A stretch of 64,000 nt of DNA from NCBI GenBank assembly GCA_905221605.1, contig CAJNDS010000113.1:1763082-1827081 (forward strand). The letters run 5' to 3'. The notes under the pieces are model-generated. The model was not told the DNA's origin and ran no database searches. It worked only from the letters and a program-made list of their open reading frames with translations. The position numbers were made by a program, and so were the translations under genes. Every line of letters begins with the position of its first letter. Within the stretch, counting starts at the first letter, position 1. Source of the DNA: Symbiodinium natans (Eukaryota > Sar > Dinophyceae > Suessiales > Symbiodiniaceae). Shown here in pieces: positions 51,330 through 62,239 of the stretch.

Positions 51330-52180
51330 CTTAAGAGATCTGAGAGTGCCCAAGTTTTGGAGCCTGGTTTGGTTTCAGGGTTTCAGGGGTTTGGGAGAGG
51401 GTTTTCGGGGTCGAAGGCTCAGGGTCCTGGGGTGTGGGGGTTCAGGTTTGAGGGGCTTCGGGGCTTAGGGTTCTGTAGCTTGGGATCTGGGCGCAAAAGT
51501 GCTTGGGGTCCAGGAAGCTCGTTTTGAAAACGGTTTAGGGGCATGCTACGGAATGCAAAGGTCCAGCTCGAGCTCAGGCCCTATAAGCCCTAAGCCCGCT
51601 CATACCCTGCAAGCTAAAGCGCCCTTTCTTCAGGGGGCGCTTGGGGGGGGAGGGGTGGGGGTGTCTCAGGAAGCCCTATAGGCCGCGAACCCGAAACCCG
51701 GCTAGGGAAGCGGCTTCTGCACCGAGGTGTGCAGCAACGAGGGCACCTCAAACGATTTTGCCGAGAAAGCTCCAGAGTCGAGATGGCTGTTGGGTTCTAG
51801 GCTTGACCTAAACTCCCAAAATGTGTTAAATAATGGTGCCTTTTGATGGTTGGGGCTATTGTTTCATGCACTTTGGGGAGAAGTTTGGTTAGGGCTTTGA
51901 GACGGAGGCGACAGCTCAATCTTCAAGTTTTCAGGAGTTAAGCAGGTTGTGAGATCAGGGGCATGAAGGAGCGCACGACGTGGCCATTCAGGGTTACCCT
52001 AAATCCTAAACAAACCGTAGCAGTCCGGTCTTTCGGAATGCCAGCCCCTGCGCTCATGCAAAATCACCTGAAGCCTCAGGGCTGAACCCAAAAACCTGAA
52101 ACCCTTAAACCCGAGCTCCGAGCCAGATGTTTGAAGAGGCCCTCTTGCCGTGCAGCTTGGACTGGCCGAGGGGAGATGGT
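51330..52180. other. degenerate TTTAGGG/TTTCGGG words, no gene
   Basis: Telomere-like words at 51370-51480; the rest is unassigned. Confidence 0.5.
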
Positions 52181-52185
52181 TCGAT

Positions 52186-52195
52186 AATATATATA

Positions 52196-52231
<36 letters not shown>

Positions 52232-52412
52232 TGTACACATACACACATACACACATACACACATACACACATACACACATACATACATACATACATACAT
52301 ACATACATACATACATACATACGTACGCACATACATACGTACGCACATGCATACATACATACATACATACATACATACATACATACATACATACATACAT
52401 ACATACATGTAA
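52186..52412. repeat. (TATG)n/(CATA)n microsatellite
   Basis: TATA, GTAT, then ACAC/ATAC tetranucleotides over 220 bp. Open frames on all strands are artefacts. Confidence 0.97.
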
Positions 52413-52715
52413 GCATAACATATTTATGGTCATATAGATCGTCGATCCCTCTGACCCCCGGCTCTCTAGGCCAAGGGCTCCAATCCGAGGGGTTTTAGGC
52501 TTTTTGGGGCTTAGGGGGGAGGGGGGGGGTTAGGGTTTCGGGGTTTAGGGCTTAAGGGCCTTCACGGGGGCTCAGCAGCTTTAGCAAAGCAGGGCTTTAA
52601 TTTAAGGTTCAGGATTTGGCGGTTTAAGCTTCAGGGCTTAGCAGGCTTAGGCAAGTTTGTATTTCACTGCGGCTTCGAGGACTTGCGGGTTCAATGAACT
52701 ATCTGTTTCTGAACC

Positions 52716-52810
52716 ATGGCCGGAGCGGCGGGTGATCCTCAACGGATGCTCGAACTGTGTCACGCCGCATCGCACCCTGATAGGGATACCGAAAGGTCCG
52801 ATTTAGGGAT
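52716..52810 (+). CDS. possible first exon, unidentified
   Basis: ATG then 'MAGAAGDPQRMLELCHAASH' with moderate bias. No partner exon found. Confidence 0.35.
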
Positions 52811-53262
52811 GTATGTCGGCGTTGATTCGGTGTTGATCTACGTTGTGGCCTTTCTTGGCACCCTACAGATCAGACCACGTCACATAGACTGCAACCGGGC
52901 CCGTTCACGTGATGCAAATGGGATCCCTACTTATGGCCCCAACGCCACAGGGCGTTCTTGCATTTTATTGGGCTTGGGGATAAGGATTGGGAGCGGGCTT
53001 TGGATACAACTATAGAGTAGATCTGATGCAATCTTGAGACTGTCTCGACCTTCAAGCCTTCAGCTGCCAAAGCGATGTATTGGCTGCCCCATCTCATCCA
53101 GCCCAAACGTCCTCTGAACCCCGAATTTCCTTGAACGGAAAATCCCTGAACCTTTAACAACCCCCTTACGACCTTACTACTAAACCCCTCAGCCATAAAA
53201 CCAAACTCCCTGCACCCACAAAACTCGCTGCCCGTAAAAAGAAACCAGGAAGCTCTGAAACT

Positions 53263-53340
53263 CCAAGCGGGTGGCATGCGACACAAGCCCGCGTCAGCTG
53301 TGGTCAGAGGGACCAAGCCCCACTGGAAGCGAAGCTCATA
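53263..53340 (-). CDS. exon, unidentified
   Basis: After GAGGCAG|, 'YELRFQWGLVPLTTADAGLC' then 'RMPPAW'. The frame stays open farther, so the donor is unsure. Confidence 0.45.
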
Positions 53341-53349
53341 CTGCCTCAC

Positions 53350-54459
53350 TGGCTTGTTTCTTGTCTCATGGCCCTTGACTATATACGTGTGTATGCGTAG
53401 ATTTCTGTATATCTGCTACATTATATATATATATATACATATATAAAGTGTATGGGGGGGGGCAAGTTTTCAGTTTCAGGTCTGTTACTTTAGCGTCCCT
53501 TTAGGATACCGAGGAACCAAAACGGGGTTCCAATTCGGAGCAACTATTGCAACCAATATGAAGTCTCAACTGGCTTGTGGCTGGCTTTCTATGCTTCGCG
53601 AAGCTTATAAGGTTTGAAGCTTGAAGGGCTTTGTGGTCTTCTGAGCCCGTTCAGACATGCGCTGCTACCAGCTGCTCTGGGCATAGGGTCTGCGGTGTGG
53701 GGTGGAGTTAGGGCTCAAGGGCCACAACCCAAGAAATGCCCGAAACTTCCTCCTCACAAAAACCGAAGCCCGCCTCATCCTATCCACCTCCAGGCTCATC
53801 CGACAGCACAAAACATTCAGAAACCACTGCCGGGCTTCTCACCCAAAGGTTGGTACCATCACTTGTAGCAAGACCTTTGGCCCACACACTGAAGCTTAAA
53901 TGCTGGGCTTGGGGGGTGGGGGGGGTGGGGGGTGGTGCTTTTGCGGGTGCAGGGAAGCACCCTTTTTACAACAGCAAGCCTCAAAAAGTGGTTGTCGCGT
54001 TCTTACAGAAAGGATGTAGGGTGAGAGCCCACTGGGAAAGATGAAACGTCTAAGGCTGACAGCAAAACCTTGAATCATGACAGCCAAGGGATGTCTAGGG
54101 GTTGTACCTCGGACCGATAAGGTTGTAACCGCACTTCGGAAGCATGAGGTTGATGGTGTAGTAGATTAGTTAGATTAGTCCTGCGCACCTGATTCGAGAT
54201 TAGGGTTTCGGTAAAGACGCTGTGTCTCAATCTCTATAAGCTCTAAGCCCCTATTCGCCCTATAAACCCCTATAAACCCTAAAAAAACCGATAAACTCCC
54301 ATGAACCATTATCAACCCCTCTAAACCTCGAAAAACCCCACACAACTCCCTAAGCCGCCATGGCATCCACGACCTCGACCTTGGCAATTCCTGAGCAAGA
54401 CACCCGCGTCTGCCGCTTGTGCCGCGCCTGCCGCGATCATGGAGCGTGGGGGGTGCCTA
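53350..54459. other. no firm gene
   Basis: (TA)n at 53421-53445, G-tracts near 53451 and 53910-53935, and short frames only. A sense-minus end 'IAKVEVVDAMAA' plus stop at about 54355-54395 may be a last exon. Confidence 0.35.
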
Positions 54460-54603
54460 TAGGGGCCTGGATCATTAGAATAAGGTTTGGGAGGGGCCAC
54501 TCTGGTAGAAACATGTAGGGACCATGCTAATTTAGACGCTTGAATCATTTTAGAATTGTAGAGGGATCATAAGGGAGTACTAGTAGTAACTATTCCGGCC
54601 AAT
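54460..54603. mobile_element. family F element, long copy
   Basis: Ends GGCCTGGATCATTAGAATAA and GGCCGGAATAGTTACTA in inverted orientation, with the core CATAAGGGAGTACTA. Confidence 0.65.
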
Positions 54604-54940
54604 ATAGCATACAACCGAGTGCCTCTTGACCAGATCCCAGAACAGGTAGCCTGCAATTTTCCGACCCGCCCTGCCCAATTCTTTGCGACTATTGCATGTT
54701 CTCATGTTCTGAAAAACCGTTGCAGGTTTCTTATAGGTGAACGACGCGCAAAACACGCGTTTGCGGCTTTGGGTTCTTCGGGTAAGGATTGACGGTGGGA
54801 GAAGGGTTCAGGACAGTAAGGGTAGAGGGCTTAAGAGACATGCTGTTTGCCACATGCACAAACATAGCCCTCCTCTTCTGAATATCTTCCAGCCGGCCAG
54901 TCTTGGGCAAGAGCAGTCAGAGTTGGGGAATCCTTCCGGC

Positions 54941-55035
54941 GTTTAAGAAAATAAGGGACCCCTGATCTAAACCTCCAAATTAGTCAGATTCCCTAATAAG
55001 GACCCCAATAAGGTACCCCTGATTTCGGAAACCCC
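54941..55035. mobile_element. family B element, reverse copy
   Basis: GTTTAAGAAAATAAGGGACC to GGTACCCCTGATTTCGGAAA, the reverse of 8132-8232. Confidence 0.7.
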
Positions 55036-55348
55036 ATATCCTACAACATGAACCCGCCTCCAAGCACAGCCAACATGGCTGAAACAGCAAGACCCAGAAG
55101 CACCCTGTACCCTGCTCTCTCAACTCCTAAACCCTCCACGAAAAGCCCCCCAAATCCTCTAAAACCTAAACCCTAAACTCTATCCCCTAAACCCTAAGCT
55201 TATAAACCTAAACCCTAAACTCTTATCCCCCTCCCAGCCCTGGGATTGAGCAGCCCCCCCTCCCTCAAGCTCAAAAATTGGCAGCCTCAGGGCCTTCCGT
55301 CGTGTCCCTGGACAGGCAGGTTCTAGGGTTACGTGGAGATCCACTGCG

Positions 55349-55386
<38 letters not shown>

Positions 55387-55580
55387 GTTTTTTTTAATGC
55401 TTGTTGTGTGTATATTCATTTTGTGCGGGGGGCTCTTATTCTGTTTTGGACGCTGGTCACCTAAAAAGTTGTAAGATGCTGAGGAGGTCCCTTGAGGGCT
55501 TGAGTGTCTCAGGGTTTAAAGGGCATCGGGATGCCCCGACCTGGTGCGTGCACGCTAAAAGCCACACCCCACCCGCACCC
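55036..55580. repeat. CCCTAAAC words, (CT)n/(TA)n run, unassigned DNA
   Basis: Diverged telomere-like words at 55155-55235 and CT then TA repeats at 55351-55387. Confidence 0.7.
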
Positions 55581-55584
55581 CACG

Positions 55585-55681
55585 ACCCAGTCAGCTCTTT
55601 TGCTGGGCAGGCCAAGCACCTGGCACGCCGAAGTGTGGGTCAAAGCGACGCAGTCTTCCCAGCGGACAAGGGCCACAGCCA
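55585..55681 (+). CDS. exon, unidentified
   Basis: 'HDPVSSFAGQAKHLARRSVG' then 'QSDAVFPADKGHSQ', followed by CCAG|GGG. Protein-like with fair bias; borders unsure. Confidence 0.45.
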
Positions 55682-56143
55682 GGGGTTCAGGTTTCAGGGT
55701 TCGAGGCTTTTGAGTGTATTTTAATGCTTAGAGGGCATTGTGGTGTCGAGCTATTGTCCGGCTTCTCGCTTGGTGCCAATTTAGTAGGCGTGTCGCGTTT
55801 ATCACTCTCTGTCCGTGTCTCTGTGTGTATGTGTGCGCGCGTACACGTTTCTTTTGCGTGGTTGATTGGGGAGATGTTTCTAGGTGCTCATGCACTTATG
55901 CACTTGTTCTTCTCTTGTGAGGGAAGGGGCGGGGGGCGCCTGGTGGTGGCATACAGAGGTACCTTCGCTTTGGGGTGCTTTTTGGGGTTGGGACACTATT
56001 ATAATAACAGGAGGTTGGTGAAGTACCACCCAAAATGGCTGGGCCACCAGCTTCTTGAGATCCAAGCAGGGTATAGTGGGTCTTTTGGGTGTACGGTGCG
56101 GGCACATACATGTCATGGAGTCTTCACGCATGGTTTGTGTCAG

Positions 56144-56257
56144 TGATTCGCTTCATGCGTCGTTTGCGCGGCTGGCAGAGAGACTACTCTGTCAAGCAAT
56201 TGAAGGGATTCTTCCGGCATCCACTGAACTCCAGCAAGAAACGGTCCAAGAATTAGG
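56144..56257 (+). CDS. exon ending at a TTTAGGG run, unidentified
   Basis: After GTGTCAG|, 'DSLHASFARLAERLLCQAIE' then 'GILPASTELQQETVQEL'. The donor would be TTAGG|GTTTAG, supplied by telomere-like repeats. Confidence 0.5.
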
Positions 56258-56719
56258 GTTTAGGGTTTAGGGTCGAGACTTCAGGGTTGTGTAAAGCCGT
56301 CTTCTTCTCTCCGTGAGCCTAGCTGAAACAGCAGTTGCGCTGCTTTTGGTGAACGGGTCTACATGCTTAACAGGGGCCAAAGGGAAAGAGCCACTGATCT
56401 AGACCTTTGAGCCTGAACTATCACACCCATCATGTCCCAAGCTGCCTACAGACCTGATGATGCTTCTAGTCAAAGGCTGCCGGCTGTCTAGGAAATCGCA
56501 CTTGCCGAAAGGATCCCTGTCGACCGTGTCGAAAGAGCGTGAGTGCCTGTGGACCCTACCCCGACCTACACCCTGCATGCAGGGTGATGAAGAGAAAGTA
56601 ATTTTATCTCACCTCAGCCCTAAACTTGCCCTTAACTGACCCCAAAGCCTGACAGACACTGAACCCCAAAGCAGAAATCCCAAACCCCGAGCCCTAAATG
56701 TCTCCCTTGTTGCTATTGC

Positions 56720-56782
56720 CCTCCAGTGACCCGGCAGAGGCTCGGACCAGACCATGAATCCCTGGATATCAGCAACAGCCTC
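56720..56782 (-). CDS. gene K exon
   Basis: 21 codons, 'EAVADIQGFMVWSEPLPGHW' then R. Acceptor CAAGAG|, GC donor AGG|GCAATA. Confidence 0.55.
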
Positions 56783-59700
56783 CTCTTGACGGGGGGCTCA
56801 CTGGGCACCCAGGGATGTCGAATTGAAAAATCAGCTGGCTCAAGTCACCGTCATTTCCCGGACGTGGTCGGACACGAACTCAAAAGGATCGTTGGGCTTG
56901 GACACGGCCTTGGGGCTGAGTGATAAAGGCTGAGAGGAATTTCGGTGTTGCGGACAGTCTCAGACCCAGGTTGGCTTGATCAAGCTCGGACTGATGCTAA
57001 ATCAAATAAGCAGCTGGGTTGGCCTTTAAACCCTCTGAAAAACATTCATACATATAGGGTCCGGCCCTTCTAAACCCAAATAAGGAAAATCACACATGTC
57101 CGAAAAATCAACCTACTAGTGCCCTATAAGCCCCAAACCCCCGATCCACCTTCGCCTCCCTGGGCGGGACGTACGGGATGGCGGTCTTGGGACGCAGAAC
57201 AAAGCTGTACATCTGCTCCAGCTCCTTCCGACTTCTCGGGGCACAAAAACTGGGTCTAGGGTTTAGGGTTAAGGGTTTAGGGTTTCTGAAAAGTAGGGGT
57301 ACCTTACTGGGGTCCTTGTTCTAAAGGAATCCTGCTATTTGGGGCTCTATATGAAGGGTCCCTTACTTTCGTAGAACCGCATATCCTAGGGCTCTGAGGC
57401 CTGCAATTTCAGGGATGGGCCCGCAAACCATACCAAGAAAGGCTTTCTGGGTGTCTCGGGCTCAAGGCATCTAGGATTTGAGGTTTACGGGTAGAGCTCA
57501 AACACGCATAATGCTGTTGAGCCACCTAGGGCCTGCTAGTAAACGGTTGGGGGGATGCTGGGGAGTGGGGTTAGGGATGGGGGGATGGGAGCAACGGGGG
57601 TTGGGAGGGTCGAAAATCTGTGAGGCACGGGGAGGTCTTTACACGACCAGGCCGGGCCGAAAAAGCAGCTTACTGTCTGGCTCCTCGTGTCTGGCACCTT
57701 TACAGGCCAGAAGTATCAAATCCCGAAAGCTTTCCTGCGTCCTGGGCTGAATCCAAGGCACTGAGATCGGAACCTGCGCTATGGCACACCTTCTGCGATC
57801 CCAAGCTCACATAACATTGAACCCTATATACCCGCAAGCCCTGACTCCTTGACCCTGAATTCTAAGCTGCAAAGTTCCGGAGAACACCCCTAAACCCTAA
57901 ACCCTAAACCCTAAACCCTAAACCCCGTGACAGTGAGAAGGTCCTGGTTGCCACACTCTGCATCGGGATCTCCGAGGTGGTAGCGCTCGGGGGCCGGGGC
58001 AAAGATGAGATCCTGACACCAATCTGCAGGAAAGACTCCCTTTTTCTAGTCCATGGTTGGGATAATACTCAAAATTTAAACTTATATTCCATATTGGGGT
58101 TAAGTACACTTAAAAATGAAAAAATGTTACCCAACTATGACAAAGTTTTGGGCTCCAATTAGAATCCGGAGCCTTGTAATTCTATAGACGATGTATGTAT
58201 GCATATCTACTTCTGTATATGCTCGAAATGGTTTTTCTATTTAGAAAATCCCGGAATCCCCCACTGTGGTAAGGGGGAGCGCGGGTGTCCGCACGTGGAA
58301 GTGAGACAACTGCAGAGCATGGACGGACTATACGGGCCACTCCTGCCTCAGATCCCTTGAAGGCTACGCACCCCAAACATTCCCTCGGCTCCCCAGCGCA
58401 ACCCATGACCTGGGAACAACAACTGAGACCATACTGGAAGTATTGTTTAATGAGGTTTACACGGCTTAGCCGGCAACTATCAACCACGCGAAAGCTGACC
58501 ACACGATGCAGGCTCAGGGTGGTTACACAGCTAGAATGGCAGCTTCAAGGCTTAGGGTTACGGGTTGCATGTAGGCTCAGAAGGGCAACAGGTGGTTCAA
58601 TCCTGGCTCTCTTTACATCCAAATCATCCTCTAAATTTAAAAGCATTCCCCCCCTTGAAACAAGGCATCTGCTGAGGATACCTCTTAAAGTGCTGTAAGG
58701 TTCCCTCTATTTTCTGTGGCAGAGGATTGAACCCGGAAGCCACGCTCCAACAACGTGGCCTTCAGCTGGGATATGGCGCCGTCACTGCCTCGCATCATAA
58801 GGGCTGTCGTTTCTTCTAGACCCAAGAGTAACCCAGGTATAAAGGGCTGCCCTTTTGTTTTCAAGGGGATTATAAGGGAGCCTAAACCCTGAACAAAAGC
58901 GAATAGGGGCCAACCCCGGGTCCTAGGAGTTCACCTGAGGGTAGCAACCGAACATCAACACGAAGGCTAGTCTGAGTAAACCCGAAGCCCTGATTTCTGT
59001 AGCCCCTAAACCGTACGAAAACCTGACACATCGTAAGCAACCCATTTATGAGCCAGAGGATTGCCACCCAAAGCCTGGGCCCTAACCCTAAAATTCCTGA
59101 ACTCCGCCTGTTGGCGATGCCCCAGCGCTGGCACTGCTCTCGCGCGGGCGACGGGCAGCCGGAACCTGCGAGCAACCGATTTAGGGGGGAGGGGAGCCCC
59201 CATTAAGCAAACCCTAAGCAATAAGGGTTTCAAGCTCACGGCTCAGTTTGGGGGGGGGGTCGATATCTCCACCAAGGAGTAAAGCCATGCCAATTTCCAG
59301 GAACACACACCGCATGAGCACAAGGGCACCAAGCATGAAAAGCCTCAAGCCCAAGACATCCTAGACCCTAGAAGCCGCAAAACCCTGAAACCACTACTAA
59401 AAGGTACGAAAATCACAAACCCTACTAGATTCCTGAAGCGGAAAAAATACTCTGAATCGTGAAGATCCTACAGGCCCCCAAGCCCAACAAATTCCCAAGG
59501 TCCCAAACCCACAAACCCGACATGCCCCCTGCCCCCCCTGCTCTACCCCGCTCCTTAACCCGTTAACCCCTTGACTCCACCCTCAGATACCCCAAGCCTG
59601 AACCCTACCCCCCAAAATTCCTACCCCGATAAACCCCCCTAACTCCTAAGCTTGTAGCCCCCAAACCCGAAGTCCTGAACCCCAAATCCTAGGCCCTAAA

Positions 59701-60118
59701 CCCAAACCCTAAACCCTACACCCTAAGCCCTAAACCATAAACCCCAAACCCTTCTTCCTAAACCCCCCAGCCCCAAAAGGCGCCTGTGAGGCAGCCGGCC
59801 CCGGCGCGGCAGCAGGCCTCGGAAGCCACAACTAGGGGCCACAATTGTATTCGACAGCCGCCCATGGCAAGCCCCCCGGTTTAGGGTTTAGGGTTTAAGG
59901 TCTAGGGTTAAGGGTTTAGGGTTTAGGGCTTAGGGCCCTCTGTCTCCGAACGGCCGAGCGGCTCCAGGGTGGGCATTGGCGAAAGGTCCAGGAGGTCGAC
60001 CGAGGCCTCGAACTCCTTTCGTGACCTGCGATGGGGCTCCAAGGCTTCAAGGCTCAGCGAAAAGCCGGATTTGACATCCGAAGCCACAGACTCAGACGCC
60101 TTTAGCTCCTCATAAAAC
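56720..60118 (-). CDS. gene K: multi-exon gene of unknown function
   Basis: Exons in sense order: 59937-60118, then at least one missing exon, 58923-58971, 58733-58815, 58347-58409, 57924-58012, 57150-57231, 56720-56782. From 58971 downwards every phase matches. The fragment reads, in part, 'EETTALMMRGSDGAISQLKA', 'DLIFAPAPERYHLGDPDAEC', 'RKELEQMYSFVLRPKTAIPY' and 'EAVADIQGFMVWSEPLPGHW'. It looks soluble, with no signal peptide or membrane segment; I do not recognise it. Whether 59937-60118 belongs to it is inferred from strand and distance. Donors are GT, GC and GA. One intron is a family D element, one is entered through a telomere-like repeat, and a family E repeat follows the exon at 57150. 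Confidence 0.7.
57015..57118 (-). mobile_element. family E repeat downstream of a gene K exon
   Basis: The minus strand begins GTAGGTTGATTTTTCGGACA about 32 bases after the exon at 57150 and shares TTTTCAGAGGGTTTAAAGGCC with the other two copies. Confidence 0.6.
57150..57231 (-). CDS. gene K exon
   Basis: 'RKELEQMYSFVLRPKTAIPY' then 'VPPREAK'. Acceptor GAGAAG|T, donor GCGAAG|GTGGAT. Confidence 0.7.
57280..57378. mobile_element. family B element in gene K intron
   Basis: Close to 8132-8232, with AGGGGTACCTTACTGGGGTC and GGAATCCTGCTATTTGGGG. Confidence 0.75.
57386..57445. mobile_element. family G repeat, diverged
   Basis: 'GGGCTCTGAGGCCTG' and 'TTTCAGGG' resemble 23511-23595. Confidence 0.4.
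57886..57925. repeat. CCCTAAA array that begins a gene K intron
   Basis: Five perfect units, TTTAGGG on the gene's sense strand. Confidence 0.95.
57924..58012 (-). CDS. gene K exon ending at a telomere-like run
   Basis: 'DLIFAPAPERYHLGDPDAEC' then 'GNQDLLTVT', strong G/C-ending bias. Acceptor GTGTCAG|, donor ACGG|GTTTAGGG. Confidence 0.7.
58347..58409 (-). CDS. gene K exon
   Basis: 'VMGCAGEPRECLGCVAFKGS' then E. Acceptor TCCCAG|, GC donor GAG|GCAGGA. The frame stays open beyond, so a longer form is possible. Confidence 0.6.
58733..58815 (-). CDS. gene K exon after family D intron
   Basis: 'ETTALMMRGSDGAISQLKAT' then 'LLERGFR', with the first Glu codon split across the intron. Donor CGG|GTTCAA. 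Confidence 0.7.
58816..58922 (-). mobile_element. family D introner-like element forming a complete intron
   Basis: 107 bp. The sense strand starts GACCCGGGGTTGG after exon CTAG and ends GGGTTACTCTTGGGTCTAG. Same ends and layout as 43774-43888 in an unrelated gene. Confidence 0.85.
58923..58971 (-). CDS. gene K exon before family D intron
   Basis: 16 codons plus one base, 'TSLRVDVRLLPSGELL', ending CTCCTAG|GACC. Acceptor TACTCAG|. Confidence 0.6.
58980..59690. other. probable gene K intron DNA with one exon-like patch
   Basis: 59105-59185 minus reads 'GCPSPAREQCQRWGIANRRS' in one frame and may be a missed exon. The rest has CCC-rich degenerate words. Confidence 0.4.
59690..59936. repeat. 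telomere-like runs
   Basis: CCCTAAAC words at 59690-59765 and TTTAGGG at 59878-59933, ending at the exon 59937-60118. Confidence 0.9.
59937..60118 (-). CDS. exon, probably 5' part of gene K
   Basis: 60 codons: 'FYEELKASESVASDVKSGFS', 'LSLEALEPHRRSRKEFEASV', 'DLLDLSPMPTLEPLGRSETE'. Acceptor GTCAAAG|G, GC donor GAGG|GCCCTA. Acidic and Ser-rich, unidentified. Confidence 0.7.
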
Positions 60119-60144
60119 CTTTGACAAATGCAGCTATAAAAAAT

Positions 60145-60310
60145 CATGCATTATACATATATATATATATATTATATATTTATATTTATTTTTTATTTAT
60201 ATGTATTTATATGTATTTATATAGATATATCATCATCATCATCATCACCATCATCATTATGCCTATTATTGCTAGTATTATTATTATTACTAAATTAATA
60301 TTAACTAGTA
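60145..60310. repeat. (TA)n, (TTTA)n and (CAT)n region
   Basis: AT-rich simple repeats, then CATCATCATC and TTATTATTA. Confidence 0.95.
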
Positions 60311-60547
60311 TGACAGGTCTCGTCCCTACTTCTGTACCAATATGCCTTTGCAGCCACGACCTCCGCGGTGGCTCAGCCACGGCCGAGGGGGCCGGTGCAG
60401 CTGGCGCGGTGGCCGTGAAAGAGAGCAAGCCGCCTTTTTCGAGGGATGTTCGGCCGTATCATCCCCACAATCAACCCTAGAAAAGGGCCTTTCTCAGGGC
60501 TTATAGGGTATAATCGCCCATCCTCTTTCTGGGTTGCACAGTAACCC

Positions 60548-60784
60548 TCAGCAACCTATGGCACAAGGGCGCCCTTCTCTGGGGAAATGGGGCTCATTCA
60601 GGATGATTAGTTCCATGGCACCCCAAGAACAGCAGCGACATATGAAGGCGGGGTGCACACAAAATAACCTCTGCCATGCATGAAAACCCAACCCGAAGTC
60701 GGTGACGAAAGACGAAGGTGCAGGGCCTTTTCTGGCAACGTCTTGCAAGGACTCCCCTGCTGGGAGGGACCTCAGGGCTTGCAT
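60548..60784 (-). CDS. 78-residue open frame, doubtful
   Basis: 'MQALRSLPAGESLQDVARKG' start looks protein-like; no splice context or domain. Confidence 0.3.
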   Translation of the reverse strand: MQALRSLPAGESLQDVARKGPAPSSFVTDFGLGFHAWQRLFCVHPAFICRCCSWGAMELIILNEPHFPREGRPCAIGC

Positions 60785-61125
60785 GCTCGACGCTTGTGCG
60801 CGTTGCGGTTGCGGTGCTTGTCAGGGGGCATGGTTGAAGTCGAGGGTTCCGGCCTAAGCAGTTGTCCGTAAAGAGCCGGTGCAGCTCGATTGCCTTGCCC
60901 TACATGCACCTATGCTGGAGGGGGCCTTAAGACAGGTAACGGACCCCTTTGTAAGCCTACACCGGCCGTAACATAAACGTAATTTGTATATATTCCCTTA
61001 ACATTTCCTAAAAGAGACGATAGAAAGCCTGAGGGTGTGATCCTACGAGCCAGCCCGGGATGTGAACGGTGAGTCACCCTAGAGCCCGAATATACGGGCC
61101 TGAATAATAAGTAGAAAAGGGTTTG

Positions 61126-61192
61126 GGGGTCAGTATAATATATGTATGAAGGGGCCATAAAAAGGGAATACGATTACTATTTTGTCCGACCC
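61126..61192. mobile_element. family F element
   Basis: 'GGGGCCATAAAAAGGGAATAC' preceded by GGGTTTGGGGGTCAG and followed by TTGTCCGACCCC. Confidence 0.55.
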
Positions 61193-61454
61193 CTCTATTA
61201 AATCCCCTAAAGCTTGGCCGTCCAAACCCTCCAACACCGATTACGCTGCTTGCGGATTCTCAGCCTAGACTGAACCACCACATCATCTGGTCAGTTTGCC
61301 CTATAAGCTGGAAACACAATACACCCCCCAAAAACACATATAAACCCATAGAAACCCATGTAAACCCAGATAAAAACCCCCCATAAAGCACGTAAACCCT
61401 AAACCCGGAACCCTTAAAACCCTAGGAGTGATTTGGGGCAAGGAGCCTTGAAAG

Positions 61455-61526
61455 CTCGAGGAGCTGCACGACGCGCGCGGCCTCATCGCGGACCTCTGGG
61501 ACCTGCGCCAGTCTCTGAAGCGGTAG
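61455..61526 (+). CDS. terminal exon, unidentified
   Basis: After CTTGAAAG|, 'LEELHDARGLIADLWDLRQS' then 'LKR' and TAG. All but one sense codon end in G or C. Helix-like, charged tail of an unknown protein. Confidence 0.6.
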   Translation, partial: LEELHDARGLIADLWDLRQSLKR

Positions 61527-61623
61527 AAAAAAAGGTGGGGATGCCCCGGCTTAGGGTTGAGGTTTGGGATCCCAAGACTTTGGGTTTAGGGTTTAATTAG
61601 GGCTTAATGGCTTAGGGTTGGGA

Positions 61624-61742
61624 TGGGATGTTCCCTCTTATACTCACAGTCCTTGATCGGGACGATTTTTTTTTTTTTTTGTGGGGGGGGGGGGGTCGTA
61701 TAATCCCTATAAAGGACCGCTAGCATAAGGGGGGACATCCCA
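61624..61742. mobile_element. family A element with poly-T/poly-G inside
   Basis: Ends TGGGATGTTCCCTCTTATAC and GCATAAGGGGGGACATCCCA. A T-run and a G-run at 61667-61695 enlarge the centre. Confidence 0.75.
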
Positions 61743-61934
61743 GGGTCGAGGGTTTAGGGTCCTTGGGGTTGCTCGAAATTCGAAGCACGGGGAGGATTGT
61801 TCAGGGGCTTGCGGTGTAGGGTTCTGGGGCTTGTGTCGAAAATTACGGCGATGATGCGCGTTTCATGCGTTTCTGCATTGCGACTGGCAGGAATTCCATG
61901 TCGCTTGCCATAACTTAGGTCGCAGCTGCACCAT

Positions 61935-62124
61935 TCACCAGCTGTCCCAGAAAGGCGAGGCTCCATGAAAGTTGAGGCTAACAGAAAAATTGGATGGCCT
62001 AAGACATTCAGAGGCCACATGATGAGAGTCCAAGAGGGGCGCCCCGTCATCAAAGACAGCGTAGCATGGCGCCTCTGCCGACGCCAGCTGTCTGACCAGG
62101 CCCTCGCCTTGGCTCCCAAGCAAC
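61935..62124 (-). CDS. terminal exon, unidentified
   Basis: Acceptor TTGACTTCATGTTAG|G is pyrimidine-rich. 62 codons read 'LLGSQGEGLVRQLASAEAPC', 'YAVFDDGAPLLDSHHVASEC', 'LRPSNFSVSLNFHGASPFWD' and end SW then TGA. Confidence 0.55.
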
Positions 62125-62239
62125 CTAACATGAAGTCAAAACAAAAGGGCGACGTGCTGTTGTGTACGGGCATGTTGCCCAAGAACCGAAACGCTTCCCT
62201 GTTTAATGTTAAGATATGTGATAGGGCTTAGGTTCTCAT

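Noticed and set aside
52076-52498. Overlapping open frames on both strands rich in Tyr, Val, Cys, His and Ile
   Set aside because: All are readings of the TATG/CATA microsatellite; the same holds for 10164-10415 and 40870-41132.
58585-58605. tRNA B-box-like GGTTCAATCC
   Set aside because: No matching A-box or cloverleaf could be drawn around it; other GGTTC words in the window also failed.
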